From Woeseiaceae bacterium (GTDB lineage Bacteria > Pseudomonadota > Gammaproteobacteria > Steroidobacterales > Woeseiaceae): 64,000 bases of DNA. The DNA lies in the NCBI GenBank assembly GCA_028280615.1, contig JANQLK010000057.1, positions 62,001-126,000 on the forward strand, in the 5' to 3' direction. Made by a program: the position numbers and the translations under genes. This document shows positions 16,900-25,632 of this stretch, in pieces. Under the pieces are notes generated by a model. It made no database searches, was not told the DNA's origin, and saw only the letters and a program-made list of their open reading frames with translations. Within the stretch, counting starts at the first letter, position 1. Every line of letters begins with the position of its first letter.

Positions 16900-18426
16900 C
16901 TACTTGACGCCGTGCGTCATCCGGTTAATGACCTTCGAGAACAGCAGGAACAGGATGCCCGCCACGACGACGATAACCGCGACGACCGTGAACAGCTCTT
17001 CGGGCGGCCGGTTCTCGATACGTCCCGCGACGAGCCCCGCGACGAGATTGCCGAGCGCCGTGCCCATGAACCAGGTCCCCATCATCTGGCCGACGAGGCG
17101 ATGCGGCGCGAGCTTGGTCACGCTCGACAGGCCGACCGGGCTCAATGCCAATTCGCCGACGGTATGGAAAAAGTAGGTTACGACGAGCCAGTTCATCGAT
17201 ACGCCGATCGCGGGATCCGCGGCGGCGCCCTCGGGGACGTACAGCGAACCCCAGGCGAGGACCAGGAAACCGACGCCGAGCATGATGAGCCCGAAGCCGA
17301 ACTTTACCGGTATCGACGGGCTGCGCTCGGCGAGCTTGACCCAGATCATACCCATGACCGGCGCCAGCAGGATGATGAAGATCGCGTTGACCGACTGCAG
17401 CCAGCCGGTTGGCACTTCCCAGCCGAAGATCACGCGGTCGGAATAGTCGCGCGCGTACAGGTTCATCGACGAACCGGCCTGCTCGAAGCCCGACCAGAAC
17501 ATGGCGGCGCCGACGAATAGCAGGAAGATCACGAAGATTCGATGTCGTTCCGTCGTGTCGCGGCAGCTCACGGTGATGACGTAGCTGAAATAGAGCACGG
17601 CCACGACGACGACGATGAGGCCCGTCGACTGGGCAAAGCCTATGATCGTAAACGGCAGGATTCCGCCCTTGATCAGGCCGACGACCGCGGCGATTAACAC
17701 GCCCGCGACGACGAGCGCGGCCCTGAACTGCTTCTTTGCGGACCTGAGCTGCCGAGGCTCGGCCTCCTCGCCCGTCAGCTCGCCGGCGCCCTTGAGGTTC
17801 GGCGTGCCGCGCATGTACTGGATCAGGCCGATCACCATGCCGACGCCTGCAAGGCTGAATCCCAGGTGCCAGTCCACGTTCTCGGCGAAATAGCTGCAAA
17901 CGAGCGGTCCGGTGGCGGCGCCGACGTTGATGCCCATGTAGAAGATCGAGAAGCCCGCGTCGCGGCGCTCGGGCGTGTCGTTTGCGTACAGGTCGCCGAC
18001 GATAGCGCTGACGTTGGGCTTCAGCAGGCCCGTGCCGATGACGACGAGCAGCAACCCGAGGTAGAACGACCAGATGTCGGAACCCGGTATGACTATCGGC
18101 GCGGCCAGCGTGAAGTGGCCGGCCGCGATGATGACGCCGCCGATCAGGACGGCCTGCCGCTGGCCGACCAGCCGGTCGGCAATCCAGCCGCCGGGCAGTG
18201 CAAGCGCGTAGACGCCAAAGGTATACAAGCCGTAGATCGCGCCGCTGACCTCGGTCCCCATCGCGAGGCCGCCGGCGGTGCTGGTCATGTACAGGATCAG
18301 GAGCGCGCGCATCCCGTAGTAGCTGAATCGCTCCCAGAGCTCCATGAAAAACAGGGTCATCAGACCCTTCGGATGTCCGAAGGTCGTATCGGCCGGTCCG
18401 ATCGCCGGCGCGGTAGTCTCTGTCAT
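16900..18426 (-). CDS. Proton-dependent oligopeptide transporter (POT/PTR2 family)
   Basis: This member of the major facilitator superfamily (508 residues) imports di- or tripeptides with protons. The first helix has ELWERFSYYGMRALL, carrying the ExxERFxYYG proton-coupling motif. FYMGINVGAATGPLVCSY is the second POT signature, and GELALSPVGLSSVTKLAP lies near the end. I chose the ATG at 18426 (MTETTAPAIG); the longer reading adds a charged leader unlike the family. About 14 helices are expected. It precedes the AbgT gene in the same direction, which suggests a small transport operon for peptide or amino-acid-like solutes. Confidence 0.93.
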   Translation of the reverse strand: MTETTAPAIGPADTTFGHPKGLMTLFFMELWERFSYYGMRALLILYMTSTAGGLAMGTEVSGAIYGLYTFGVYALALPGGWIADRLVGQRQAVLIGGVIIAAGHFTLAAPIVIPGSDIWSFYLGLLLVVIGTGLLKPNVSAIVGDLYANDTPERRDAGFSIFYMGINVGAATGPLVCSYFAENVDWHLGFSLAGVGMVIGLIQYMRGTPNLKGAGELTGEEAEPRQLRSAKKQFRAALVVAGVLIAAVVGLIKGGILPFTIIGFAQSTGLIVVVVAVLYFSYVITVSCRDTTERHRIFVIFLLFVGAAMFWSGFEQAGSSMNLYARDYSDRVIFGWEVPTGWLQSVNAIFIILLAPVMGMIWVKLAERSPSIPVKFGFGLIMLGVGFLVLAWGSLYVPEGAAADPAIGVSMNWLVVTYFFHTVGELALSPVGLSSVTKLAPHRLVGQMMGTWFMGTALGNLVAGLVAGRIENRPPEELFTVVAVIVVVAGILFLLFSKVINRMTHGVK

Positions 18427-18630
18427 AGATGCTCTCTTTGTCGGGTGCGGACGGCTTTCTTCTGGCGCCCCGGACTCTCGTTCAGGACTGTTTTCGTACC
18501 GGCCGGTCACGCAAGTTACACGACTATCCGCCGTTCTGCTACATGCAGACAGACCCGTCGCCCCGTAGAACGTTCACGGAATGTCGTTTGCTTTCAGAGG
18601 ATTAGCCCGCGTATCGGTGACGGATGCGGG

Positions 18631-19413
18631 CTAGCCGTCGGTCGCGACAGCTTCGTCGTCGTCGACTTCGCGCCCGCCGACGAAAAACCGCGACATGAAC
18701 AGTCCGAGCTCGTAGAGCAGGTAGACCGGGACCGCGAGCAGCGTCTGGCTGAATACGTCGGGCGGCGTCAGGAACATGCCGACAATGAACGCGGTCAGGA
18801 ACACGTAGGGTCGCGCGGAGGCGAGCTTCTCCGGCGTCACGAGCCCGGTCCAGACGATCAGCACCGTGGCCACGGGCACTTCGAAGGCAATGCCGAACGC
18901 GAGCACGATGATCGAGACGAAGCCCAGGTAGCTCGACACGTCGGTCATCACGTTGATGTTCTCGGAAGCGTAGGACGTGATGAAGCCGAAGATCAGCGGA
19001 AAGACGACGAAGTAGGCGAACGCAACGCCCAGGTAAAAAAGTGCGATGCTCGAGGCGAGAAGCGGGAACGCAAAGCGCTTCTCTTTTTTGTACAGGCCCG
19101 GCGCGACGAAGGCCCAGGTCTGGTAGAGCACGACCGGCATCGCAATCAGCAGCGCGAGCAGAAACGAGAGCTTGAGCGGCGCTACGAGCGGCGACAGCGG
19201 TTCCGTGGCGATCATCTGCCCGCCGGGAAGGACGGCCACGAGCGGCGCCGACGCGATATCGAACAGCTGACGGGAGAACGGCAGCAGGCCCAGGAACACG
19301 AGCAGTACGGCAAAGAAGGCCTTGACGAGTCGGCTGCGGAGCTCGACGAGATGCGACAGCAGCGTGCCCTCGGCCAGCTCCTCGCTGTCCTCAGTCGTCT
19401 GTTCGCTGCTCAT
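18631..19413 (-). CDS. tatC: Sec-independent translocase subunit TatC
   Basis: This is the polytopic receptor subunit of the twin-arginine pathway (260 residues, six helices). LLSHLVELRSRLVKAF at the N-terminus and the glutamate-bearing TEPLSPLVAPLKLSF are conserved, as are the segments FVAPGLYKKEKRF, FAYFVVFPLIF and FLTPPDVFSQTLLAVPVYLLYELG. It overlaps tatB by 23 bases and is the last gene of the tatA-tatB-tatC run. At least one probable Tat substrate, the flavoprotein at 3168-4673, is encoded in this window. Confidence 0.97.
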   Translation of the reverse strand: MSSEQTTEDSEELAEGTLLSHLVELRSRLVKAFFAVLLVFLGLLPFSRQLFDIASAPLVAVLPGGQMIATEPLSPLVAPLKLSFLLALLIAMPVVLYQTWAFVAPGLYKKEKRFAFPLLASSIALFYLGVAFAYFVVFPLIFGFITSYASENINVMTDVSSYLGFVSIIVLAFGIAFEVPVATVLIVWTGLVTPEKLASARPYVFLTAFIVGMFLTPPDVFSQTLLAVPVYLLYELGLFMSRFFVGGREVDDDEAVATDG

Positions 19414-19822
19414 GTTTCTTGTCGCGATCGGCGTCCTCGTCCGCCGCGGTCTCGACGGCGGTCTCGAAATCGGGTTCTACGTCGAATTCGTCGCGCTCAT
19501 CGTCGATGCCGCCGTCGGTATCGAGGTCGATCGCATCGCCTGCGGCCGGCGGCTCCTCGTGCAGAGGTGAGAACGTGTCGTCGTCGCGCGGCGGTGGGTG
19601 GCTGGCGGGCGGCGTAGAGGACGACAGCGAGCCGCCGATGTTGAGTTCCTTGTCGAAGTCGAGCTCCTCCTCGAGCTGGCGTTTCATGACCCGCGTCATG
19701 CGCCGCGCCTGGCCGATCCAGCTGCCGACCTGGCTCGCGACCTGCGGTAGCCGCCGAGGCCCGAGCACGATCAGGCCGATGACGAGCAGGATCAGGAATT
19801 CTGAGAAACCGACACCGGACAT
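19391..19822 (-). CDS. tatB: Sec-independent translocase subunit TatB
   Basis: The protein has 143 residues. The N-terminal half is typical: a transmembrane helix with the conserved Glu (GFSEFLILLVIGLIVLGPRRLP), then an amphipathic helix (VASQVGSWIGQARRMTRVM). The C-terminal half is long, acidic and low in complexity (runs of D and E, ending DRDKKHEQRTDD), as is common for TatB. It binds signal peptides together with TatC. It overlaps tatC and is separated from tatA by 154 bases, which is wider than usual and could hold an internal promoter. Confidence 0.95.
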   Translation of the reverse strand: MSGVGFSEFLILLVIGLIVLGPRRLPQVASQVGSWIGQARRMTRVMKRQLEEELDFDKELNIGGSLSSSTPPASHPPPRDDDTFSPLHEEPPAAGDAIDLDTDGGIDDERDEFDVEPDFETAVETAADEDADRDKKHEQRTDD

Positions 19823-19976
19823 GGGAGCGTTAGGTCACTTCTTTCGAGTTCAGAACGATTCAATACAGGCCCAGGGAGGGGACGCTGAACGGCAGGCTTC
19901 GCGACGCCGGCGCGGCCGCCGGGAGCTTAAGCTGCGCCGTGTGAGCGAGCGGCGCCCGCCTCGAGGTGGACCCGCC

Positions 19977-20213
19977 TCAGGTTTTTTCCTCGCGGCTTTC
20001 CTCGGCCGGCGTGCTGTCGAAATCGGCGTCGGCCTGGCGGTTGTCGCCGAGCTTGTCGCTTTCGCCCGTCTCGGCCTCGTCCATCGCCGAGCGGAAGCCC
20101 TTGACGGCGCCGCCGAGATCGGAGCCCAGTGTGCGCAGCTTCTTGGTGCCGAAAATGGCCAGCACGATCACGAGAATGATCAGCAGCTGGACCGGTCCGA
20201 TGTTGGCAAACAT
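19977..20213 (-). CDS. tatA: Sec-independent translocase subunit TatA
   Basis: This pore-forming subunit has 78 residues. The N-terminal hydrophobic helix (GPVQLLIILVIVLAIFG) leads into the hinge and amphipathic helix KKLRTLGSDLGGAVKGFRSAM; the FG(T)KKL turn is the family hallmark. The N-terminus has a polar Asn-Ile-Gly in place of the Gly-Ile-Ser found in E. coli and lacks the Glu seen in TatB, which separates the two. The acidic tail is usual. The gene lies 235 bases downstream of dtd in the same direction. Confidence 0.96.
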   Translation of the reverse strand: MFANIGPVQLLIILVIVLAIFGTKKLRTLGSDLGGAVKGFRSAMDEAETGESDKLGDNRQADADFDSTPAEESREEKT

Positions 20214-20448
20214 GACGTTTACTCCTTGGGGCCTCTCGCCCCTGGTTCCTTGTAGGCAGCGCCGTAATGACGACTCCGGGATTCCAGGTCCGGAGGCTCT
20301 GCAGCCAGGTGTTGCGTTGCCCGTGAATTTCGCGCCGATACTTCCGGCTGTAAAGTCTCATGATACCGCCCGCGGGGCGAACGCTTGCAACTATTTCACC
20401 CGTAGCTCCGGTGGGACAGGACGGGCGTCGCAATTCCCCGGATCGCCG

Positions 20449-20886
20449 TCAGGTCTGTAACCAGAACGTGACGGGCCCGTCATTGACGAGACTTACCTGC
20501 ATATCCGCACCGAAGTGGCCGGTTTCCACCCCGTCGTGGTCCCGGCGGCAGCGTTCGACGAGCCGGTCGAAGTACTCGTTGCCCTTGTCGGGCAAGGCGG
20601 CCCGCGTGAAGCTTGCCCGCATGCCCTTCTTAGTGTCCGCGGCCAGCGTGAACTGCGGGACCAACAGCAGTCCACCGCCAATATCGGTGACGGCGCGGTT
20701 CATTTTCCCACTTTCGTCGGAAAATACCCGGTACCCGAGGATTCGCTCGCCGAGCCGCTCGATGTCGTGCGGCTCGTCGTCGCGATGCACGCCGATGAGC
20801 ACCATTAGCCCGGTACCGATCTGGCCGACGACCTCGCCGTCGATGCGTACGGCAGCCTCGGAAACACGTTGCAAAAGCGCAATCAT
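20449..20886 (-). CDS. dtd: D-aminoacyl-tRNA deacylase
   Basis: This homodimeric enzyme (145 residues) removes D-amino acids from mischarged tRNA. Conserved elements are MIALLQRVSEAAVRIDG, GLLLVPQFTLAADTKKGMRASF (the QFTL substrate pocket) and NDGPVTFWLQT (the Gly-Pro motif inserted into the partner's active site). The length is standard. It lies upstream of tatA on the same strand. A gap of nearly 400 bases on its upstream side probably contains its promoter. Confidence 0.96.
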   Translation of the reverse strand: MIALLQRVSEAAVRIDGEVVGQIGTGLMVLIGVHRDDEPHDIERLGERILGYRVFSDESGKMNRAVTDIGGGLLLVPQFTLAADTKKGMRASFTRAALPDKGNEYFDRLVERCRRDHDGVETGHFGADMQVSLVNDGPVTFWLQT

Positions 20887-21284
20887 TTCGCGGTATTTAC
20901 CCGGTGATCGCTACAAATGAGGCCTTTATTAACGCATAAGCCAGATATGGATAGCCAGCGTTTCGCGCCGACCGTGCGACGCTTCATGAACCGGTCGGCG
21001 GGCGGGCATTTACGGAATTCCGTGATTTGCCGCGTGTGGATCTCAGGGACAGCAGCCTCGCACGAACGCTCGCCGGCCGGACCATTGAGAAAAACCACAT
21101 AGTGGCCCCTGAGGACCGAAATCTTCGCAAGATTCTCCACTCTACATAAATTTCGGCATCGGTGGGAAATATATGCTCAGATAACGCTTCCGGAACCTGT
21201 CCGGTGCAAAAATGCGGGCAAGATACGGGTGGGCTTCGTTTTCTGTGCGGTGCGTCCAGTTACGAAGACGAACAATGAATCGTC
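20887..21284. other. 398-base intergenic stretch, no gene seen
   Basis: This separates leftward dtd from the rightward small membrane proteins. Short open frames on both strands have no recognisable composition or ribosome site and I reject them. The segment around 21140-21190 (ACATAAATTTCGG...GGAAATATATGCTCAGATAACG) is clearly AT-richer than its surroundings and is the likeliest promoter for the rightward pair. No strong hairpin is seen. Confidence 0.5.
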
Positions 21285-21482
21285 ATGAACTCGAAGCAGA
21301 GACGGTTTCTGGCGGAGGCATTGAGGTTGGTGGCAACGGCTCAACTGTCGCTGCCTTTGGCCAAATTCATAGACCGGCCTGACGGCGAAGGGCTCTGGGC
21401 GCTCCTTGTTCTCTGCGTGCTGATTTGGTTGGTCTGTATACTATTTGGGATCGACCTGCTCAGAGACGATAAGGGGGAGTGA
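21285..21482 (+). CDS. Small membrane protein (65 residues), unknown
   Basis: The N-terminal half is moderately hydrophobic and charged (KQRRFLAEALRLVATAQLSLPLAKF). The C-terminal half holds one clear transmembrane helix (GLWALLVLCVLIWLVCILFGIDLL), followed by RDDKGE. I do not recognise a family. The stop codon is 1 base before the start of the next small gene, and the end of this gene (AAGGGGGAG) serves as that gene's ribosome site. Coupled translation is therefore expected, which is good support that both are real. Confidence 0.65.
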   Translation: MNSKQRRFLAEALRLVATAQLSLPLAKFIDRPDGEGLWALLVLCVLIWLVCILFGIDLLRDDKGE

Positions 21483-21483
21483 C

Positions 21484-21633
21484 ATGGACGGCTACGTGTT
21501 GATCGCTTCCGGAATAGGGGTCGGCGTCATCCTGCTGATCGGGCTTGCGAAGCTCTACGATCGCTTTCGCGGCAGCCGCCGCTCCGCTACACAAGAAGAC
21601 GAACTGGCTTCAACGCCGAATCAACGCGCGTAG
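21484..21633 (+). CDS. Very small membrane protein (49 residues), unknown
   Basis: It starts at the ATG 7 bases after AAGGGGGAG and encodes MDGYVLIASGIGVGVILLIGL, a single transmembrane helix with glycines. A basic and then polar tail (RFRGSRRSATQEDELASTPNQ) follows. It is coupled to the 65-residue gene upstream. Pairs of tiny membrane proteins like this can be subunits of a small complex or regulators of a membrane partner. The downstream TRAP binding protein gene begins 87 bases later, but a link is not shown. Confidence 0.6.
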   Translation: MDGYVLIASGIGVGVILLIGLAKLYDRFRGSRRSATQEDELASTPNQRA

Positions 21634-21720
21634 CGTGGCGGTCCAGTCCCGGGTCCGCCGCTGGTTAATGCCAGGCGCGCCCAATACACTACGGGCCTCG
21701 CCTTCTGAACGGGAACCCGG

Positions 21721-22809
21721 ATGAAACGCAGACACTTTGTCGGAGGCCTGGCCGCAGCGGCCGGCGTGGCCGCCTGTTCGAGCGACAGCGCCGACTGCGG
21801 AGCGGGCGCGGCCAGCGCCGAGCGTTTCGAATGGTCGGCCGTTACCTCCTGGCCACCCCGCTATCCGGGCATGGGCATGGCCATCTACAACGTCGCCGAG
21901 CAGGTGGAACGCGCCTCGGCGGGCCGGTTGAAGATCAAGGTATACGCGGCGGGCGAACTCGTGCCCGCGTTCGAAGTGTTCGACGCCGTCAGCCGGGGCA
22001 CGGTCGAGGTGGGCCACGATGCTTCCTACTACCACAAGGGCAAGGTCGACGCGGCACAGTTCTTCACGGCTATCCCGTTCGGTTTGAATAACGCGGAGAT
22101 GAACGGCTGGCTGTACTACGGCGGCGGCCTGGAACTCTGGCGCGAACTCTACGATCCGCACGATCTCGTGCCCTTCCCATGCGGCAACACGGGCGTGCAG
22201 ATGGGCGGCTGGTTCAACAGGGAGATCAACTCGGTCGACGATCTCAAGGGCCTGAAGATGCGTATTCCCGGCCTCGGGGGTGAGGTCTTGCGCCGCGCGG
22301 GCGGCACGCCCGTGACTCTGCCGGGCTCGGAGATTTTCACGTCGCTGCAGACCGGCGCGATCGACGCGACCGAGTGGGTCGGACCGTACAACGATCTCGC
22401 CTTCGGTCTGCAGAAGGCGGCCCGGTATTACTACTATCCGGGCTGGCAGGAGCCGGGCCCGACGCTCGAGTGCGTCATCAACAAGGATGCCTGGGCCAGC
22501 CTGCCCGACGACCTCAAGGCCATCGTCGACATCGCCTGCAAGGCCGTAAACGGCGACGTCGCCGCCGAGTACACGAACGGCAACATCAACGCGCTCGAGC
22601 AGCTGGCGAATGACCCTTCCGTCGAACTGCGTGCGTTTCCGCCCGAGGTGCTCGACTACCTCGAGTCGATCGCCGACGAGGTCATAGCGGAGCTCGTGGA
22701 AAACGACCCGGCGTCGGCCAAAATCTACGAGTCGTTCAAGGCGTTCAAGGACAAATCGACGCTCAATCAGCGGATTTCCGAACAGGCGTTCCTGAACACG
22801 AGGGACTGA
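21721..22809 (+). CDS. TRAP transporter periplasmic substrate-binding protein (DctP family)
   Basis: This 362-residue protein has an N-terminal MKRRHFVGGLAAAAGVAACSS. That is a twin-arginine-like start ending in a possible lipobox Cys. The DctP/TakP fold is visible in WPPRYPGMGMAIYNVAEQVERAS, VEVGHDASYYHKGK, FNREINSVDDLKGLKMRIPG and QTGAIDATEWVGPYND. The last two are the arginine-bearing ligand segment and the hinge typical of the alpha-keto-acid-binding (TakP) branch. It should feed a DctQ/DctM membrane pair. The nearest pair (27886-29789) faces it on the opposite strand 5 kb away, with foreign-looking genes between. A keto acid or other carboxylate is the likely ligand. Confidence 0.92.
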   Translation: MKRRHFVGGLAAAAGVAACSSDSADCGAGAASAERFEWSAVTSWPPRYPGMGMAIYNVAEQVERASAGRLKIKVYAAGELVPAFEVFDAVSRGTVEVGHDASYYHKGKVDAAQFFTAIPFGLNNAEMNGWLYYGGGLELWRELYDPHDLVPFPCGNTGVQMGGWFNREINSVDDLKGLKMRIPGLGGEVLRRAGGTPVTLPGSEIFTSLQTGAIDATEWVGPYNDLAFGLQKAARYYYYPGWQEPGPTLECVINKDAWASLPDDLKAIVDIACKAVNGDVAAEYTNGNINALEQLANDPSVELRAFPPEVLDYLESIADEVIAELVENDPASAKIYESFKAFKDKSTLNQRISEQAFLNTRD

Positions 22810-22844
22810 CCCGATACGGCGGCTCATTCAAAGGGGGACTAAAG

Positions 22845-23138
22845 ATGGCTCAATTCATGCTGTTGCACGTAGGCTTCGAGCAGCCGACGCCCGAGATCAT
22901 GGGCAAGTGGAACGACTGGTTCGAATCCGTCGCCGACCGGGCCGTCGGTCACGGCGGCTTCATGCGCGGTCGCAGGCTCGACCACGATGGGGTCGAATCG
23001 CTCGAGATGGGCCTCGATTCGATGACGGGATACTCGATCATCGAGGCGGAGAACATCGACGAGGCCGTGACCATAGCCAAGGGCAATCCCTACATCACGG
23101 CGATCCAGATCTACGAGCTTCGTCAGCACGGCGGCTAG
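22845..23138 (+). CDS. YCII-related small protein
   Basis: The protein has 97 residues, with MLLHVGFEQPTPEIMGKWNDWF at the N-terminus, the glycine-rich GGFMRGRRLDHDGVES in the middle and GYSIIEAENIDEAVTIAKGNPYI near the end. The last is the family's signature 'sIieAeshdEAiaia...P'. The fold is a ferredoxin-like alpha/beta barrel, usually dimeric, and is often found near sigma factors or as a stand-alone enzyme of unknown activity. It has a good ribosome site (AAAGGGGGACTAAAG) and lies 35 bases after the TRAP gene, so the two may be co-transcribed. Confidence 0.85.
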   Translation: MAQFMLLHVGFEQPTPEIMGKWNDWFESVADRAVGHGGFMRGRRLDHDGVESLEMGLDSMTGYSIIEAENIDEAVTIAKGNPYITAIQIYELRQHGG

Positions 23139-23251
23139 GCGACACAAGAACGTCGGGGAGCTTTCTCGGCGCCGAAATGAAAGGAGCGAGGCCTACTATC
23201 GGCCGGATGCGAGCCGTCGTGTCGCTGCCACTAATGCAAAGGGAAGAACGG

Positions 23252-25519
23252 ATGAAAGCGCTTCATATTCCCTGGTGTTGCGTTTTACTAATCTCTTTGC
23301 TCTTCGTCTGCCAGGCACGCGCTACAGATTCACGGCTGGTCTCGATGCAGCGAGCCGAGACACTTCTGCCCGCGAGCGCTGGAAAGCTCGCACTTAACGA
23401 GACGTTGCGCGTCCACTGGGCTGAAGATGAGGGCAGCCTATGGTATCGACGAGAGACGCGATCCGGCCAAGACTACATCCGGGTTGTCTTGCCAGAGGGA
23501 ATCCGTGAACCCCTATTCGACCATGACCGACTCGCCGAGGCGCTCTCGAGAGCTGCGGATCGGGACATCGATCCAAAGTCACTTGCGCTAGCCGAAGACT
23601 CCGTCAATCTATCGCACCAGACCGTCGAAGCCACCGTCGGTGGCGCACACTTCAACTGCAGTTGGGCAGCATACGAGTGCCGGACCACCGAACTCGCTAC
23701 AACACCGCGATCAGCGAGTCGCTCCCCCGACGGACAGTACAATCTCGTTCACGATGGCTACAATCTGCTCCTGGAAGACCGAGCGAATGATCGCTCGATA
23801 TCGCTGACGGAAGACGGTTCGCACGATCGCTACTATGGCGCCGACGTCTTTCTCGAGAGAGACATAGCGCTGGGCCTGAACCGGGCCCCATCCGTCGTAT
23901 GGTCGCCCGACTCGCGTTGGGCTGCGACGATCCGACTAACGGTTACTGACGTAGGCCGAACCTCGATTCTCAATACCGAAGCGACCGTGGAAGACCCCCG
24001 TCCCCAGGCCGTGTCTTTTCGGTATCCAATGCTCGGAGACGCGACGCTCCCGGCGGCTGAACTGGTTCTCGTGGACGCCTCAGCGGGCAAGGCCAGTGTC
24101 ATCGCCTCGGAGCCGTGGCCGGTGCCGAGTAGCGCACCGTTCAGCGAAGATCTAAAAGCCAGCCTCGGATGGTGGTCGACCGACGGCTCGACGTTTTTCT
24201 GGCTCCAGAAGGGGCGCGGAAACCACACGATGTCGCTGTGGGCCGTCGATACCAAAACTGCAAAATCCCGCAAGATCCTGACCGAAAACAGCCAGACGCG
24301 AGTGGGACCTCAACAGGGATTCATTGACCCGCGGAATACGCTTACCCTGGACAAGACCGATGAGAGCATCTGGTTTTCCGAGCGAGACGGTTGGGGCCAT
24401 CTCTATCTGTACGACGTACGATCCGGCACACTGAAGCGACGCCTCACGCAAGGCCCATGGTTGGTTCGGGAAGTCATCCATGTCGACACCGAGCGTCGGT
24501 TCGTGTATTTCACCGCCGGCGGACGAGAAGTCGATCGCAATCCGTACTATCGCCATCTCTATCGTACCTCCCTCGACGGTGGCCAACCGGAGCTGCTCAC
24601 GGCCGAAGACGCCGACCACACGATCGAAATGTCACCGCGTGGCCGCTATTTCGTAGACACCTTCTCGCGTATCGATACGGCGCCGAAAACCGTTGTCCGA
24701 GACATGCGAGGCCGAATTGTCGCCGAACTCGAAACAGCCGATCTCACGGCATTGAAGCAGGCAGGTTGGCGGTTTCCCGAGCCGTTCACTACGCTTGCCG
24801 CGGACGGGAAGACGTCAATCTTCGGCGCTCTCTTCTACCCACGCGCCTATCACCCCGAGCGAAAGTACGCTGTCATTGACGACATTTATCCTCTAACACG
24901 TGCCCCCGCTCACTTCCGTCTCGATGCTGTGCAAGCGCTCGCGGATCTCGGCTTTATCGTCGTCGTACTCGATGCACGTGGCACGACAGGGCGATCAAAG
25001 GCCTTTCATGACGCGGGCTATGGACTGATGGCCGGCCACCTCGACGATCATGTTGCAGCACTTCGCAATCTGGGAGCAGATCGTCCTGAACTGGATCTCG
25101 ATCGCGTCGGCATCATTGGTCACTCCTGGGGTGGTGCGGCGGCCGCACGGGGGATTCTGTCGTACCCTGACTTTTTCGACGTCGCGGTGGCCTCGTCCGG
25201 GACGCACGATATGCGGATCGCGCAGAGCTGGTTTGCAGAATCCGTTGTCGGCTTGTCCGATCCGAACTCCGGGGAGGCGACAAACTTAGAGATCGCTGAC
25301 CGCCTCAAGGGGAAGCTGTTGCTCGCCCACGGCGGCGCTGACTACTGGACCCATCCCGCGCATACGATGCGCCTTGCGCAATCGCTCCTGGCTCAAGGTA
25401 AGGACTTTGATCTGATTATCCTGCCCGGGCGCAAGCACAACGTGCCTTCGTCGCCGCATTTCCGACGCCGGGCATGGGACTATTTCCTGCGTCACCTGGG
25501 GCCGCCGCGCCCACAGTGA
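23252..25519 (+). CDS. Secreted S9-family prolyl oligopeptidase (DPP IV-like)
   Basis: The product has 755 residues from the ATG at 23252, preceded by GGGAAGAACG. A signal peptide covers about residues 1-24 (CCVLLISLLFVCQARA). Residues 60-500 form the DPP IV-type beta-propeller (VVWSPDSRWAA, GWWSTDGSTFFWLQ, ISFSERDGWGHLYLYD-like blade). The alpha/beta hydrolase domain follows. The nucleophile is Ser625 in GHSWGGAAA; Asp697 (GGADYW) and His729 (GRKHNV) complete the triad. Such enzymes cleave after Pro or Ala in peptides. Base composition is visibly lower in GC than the neighbours: I counted 33 of 60 in one line here against 45 of 60 in a line of the TRAP gene. It precedes a TonB receptor in the same direction. 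Confidence 0.9.
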   Translation: MKALHIPWCCVLLISLLFVCQARATDSRLVSMQRAETLLPASAGKLALNETLRVHWAEDEGSLWYRRETRSGQDYIRVVLPEGIREPLFDHDRLAEALSRAADRDIDPKSLALAEDSVNLSHQTVEATVGGAHFNCSWAAYECRTTELATTPRSASRSPDGQYNLVHDGYNLLLEDRANDRSISLTEDGSHDRYYGADVFLERDIALGLNRAPSVVWSPDSRWAATIRLTVTDVGRTSILNTEATVEDPRPQAVSFRYPMLGDATLPAAELVLVDASAGKASVIASEPWPVPSSAPFSEDLKASLGWWSTDGSTFFWLQKGRGNHTMSLWAVDTKTAKSRKILTENSQTRVGPQQGFIDPRNTLTLDKTDESIWFSERDGWGHLYLYDVRSGTLKRRLTQGPWLVREVIHVDTERRFVYFTAGGREVDRNPYYRHLYRTSLDGGQPELLTAEDADHTIEMSPRGRYFVDTFSRIDTAPKTVVRDMRGRIVAELETADLTALKQAGWRFPEPFTTLAADGKTSIFGALFYPRAYHPERKYAVIDDIYPLTRAPAHFRLDAVQALADLGFIVVVLDARGTTGRSKAFHDAGYGLMAGHLDDHVAALRNLGADRPELDLDRVGIIGHSWGGAAAARGILSYPDFFDVAVASSGTHDMRIAQSWFAESVVGLSDPNSGEATNLEIADRLKGKLLLAHGGADYWTHPAHTMRLAQSLLAQGKDFDLIILPGRKHNVPSSPHFRRRAWDYFLRHLGPPRPQ

Positions 25520-25563
25520 AGCCCTACCCCATGAGGGTTGCACGCTATGCACTTTTCAGAATA

Positions 25564-25576
25564 GTTATGTTATAAC
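25564..25576. promoter_or_regulatory. AT-rich palindrome upstream of the TonB receptor gene
   Basis: GTTAT-gtt-ATAAC is a 13-base dyad about 57 bases before the probable start codon, in an AT-rich patch (AGAATAGTTATGTTATAACG). It could be a repressor site or simply contain a -10 element (TATGTT or TATAAC). It does not match a canonical Fur box. Position and symmetry are seen; the role is inferred. Confidence 0.35.
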
Positions 25577-25632
25577 GTAGCGGCTTCACCGTCTTTATAG
25601 CCTCGCAGCACGTCCGAAAGGAGATGAGCACG

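Noticed and set aside
20883..21140. Small frames in the dtd upstream gap
   Set aside because: Composition is random-looking, with no ribosome site and no resemblance to any family.
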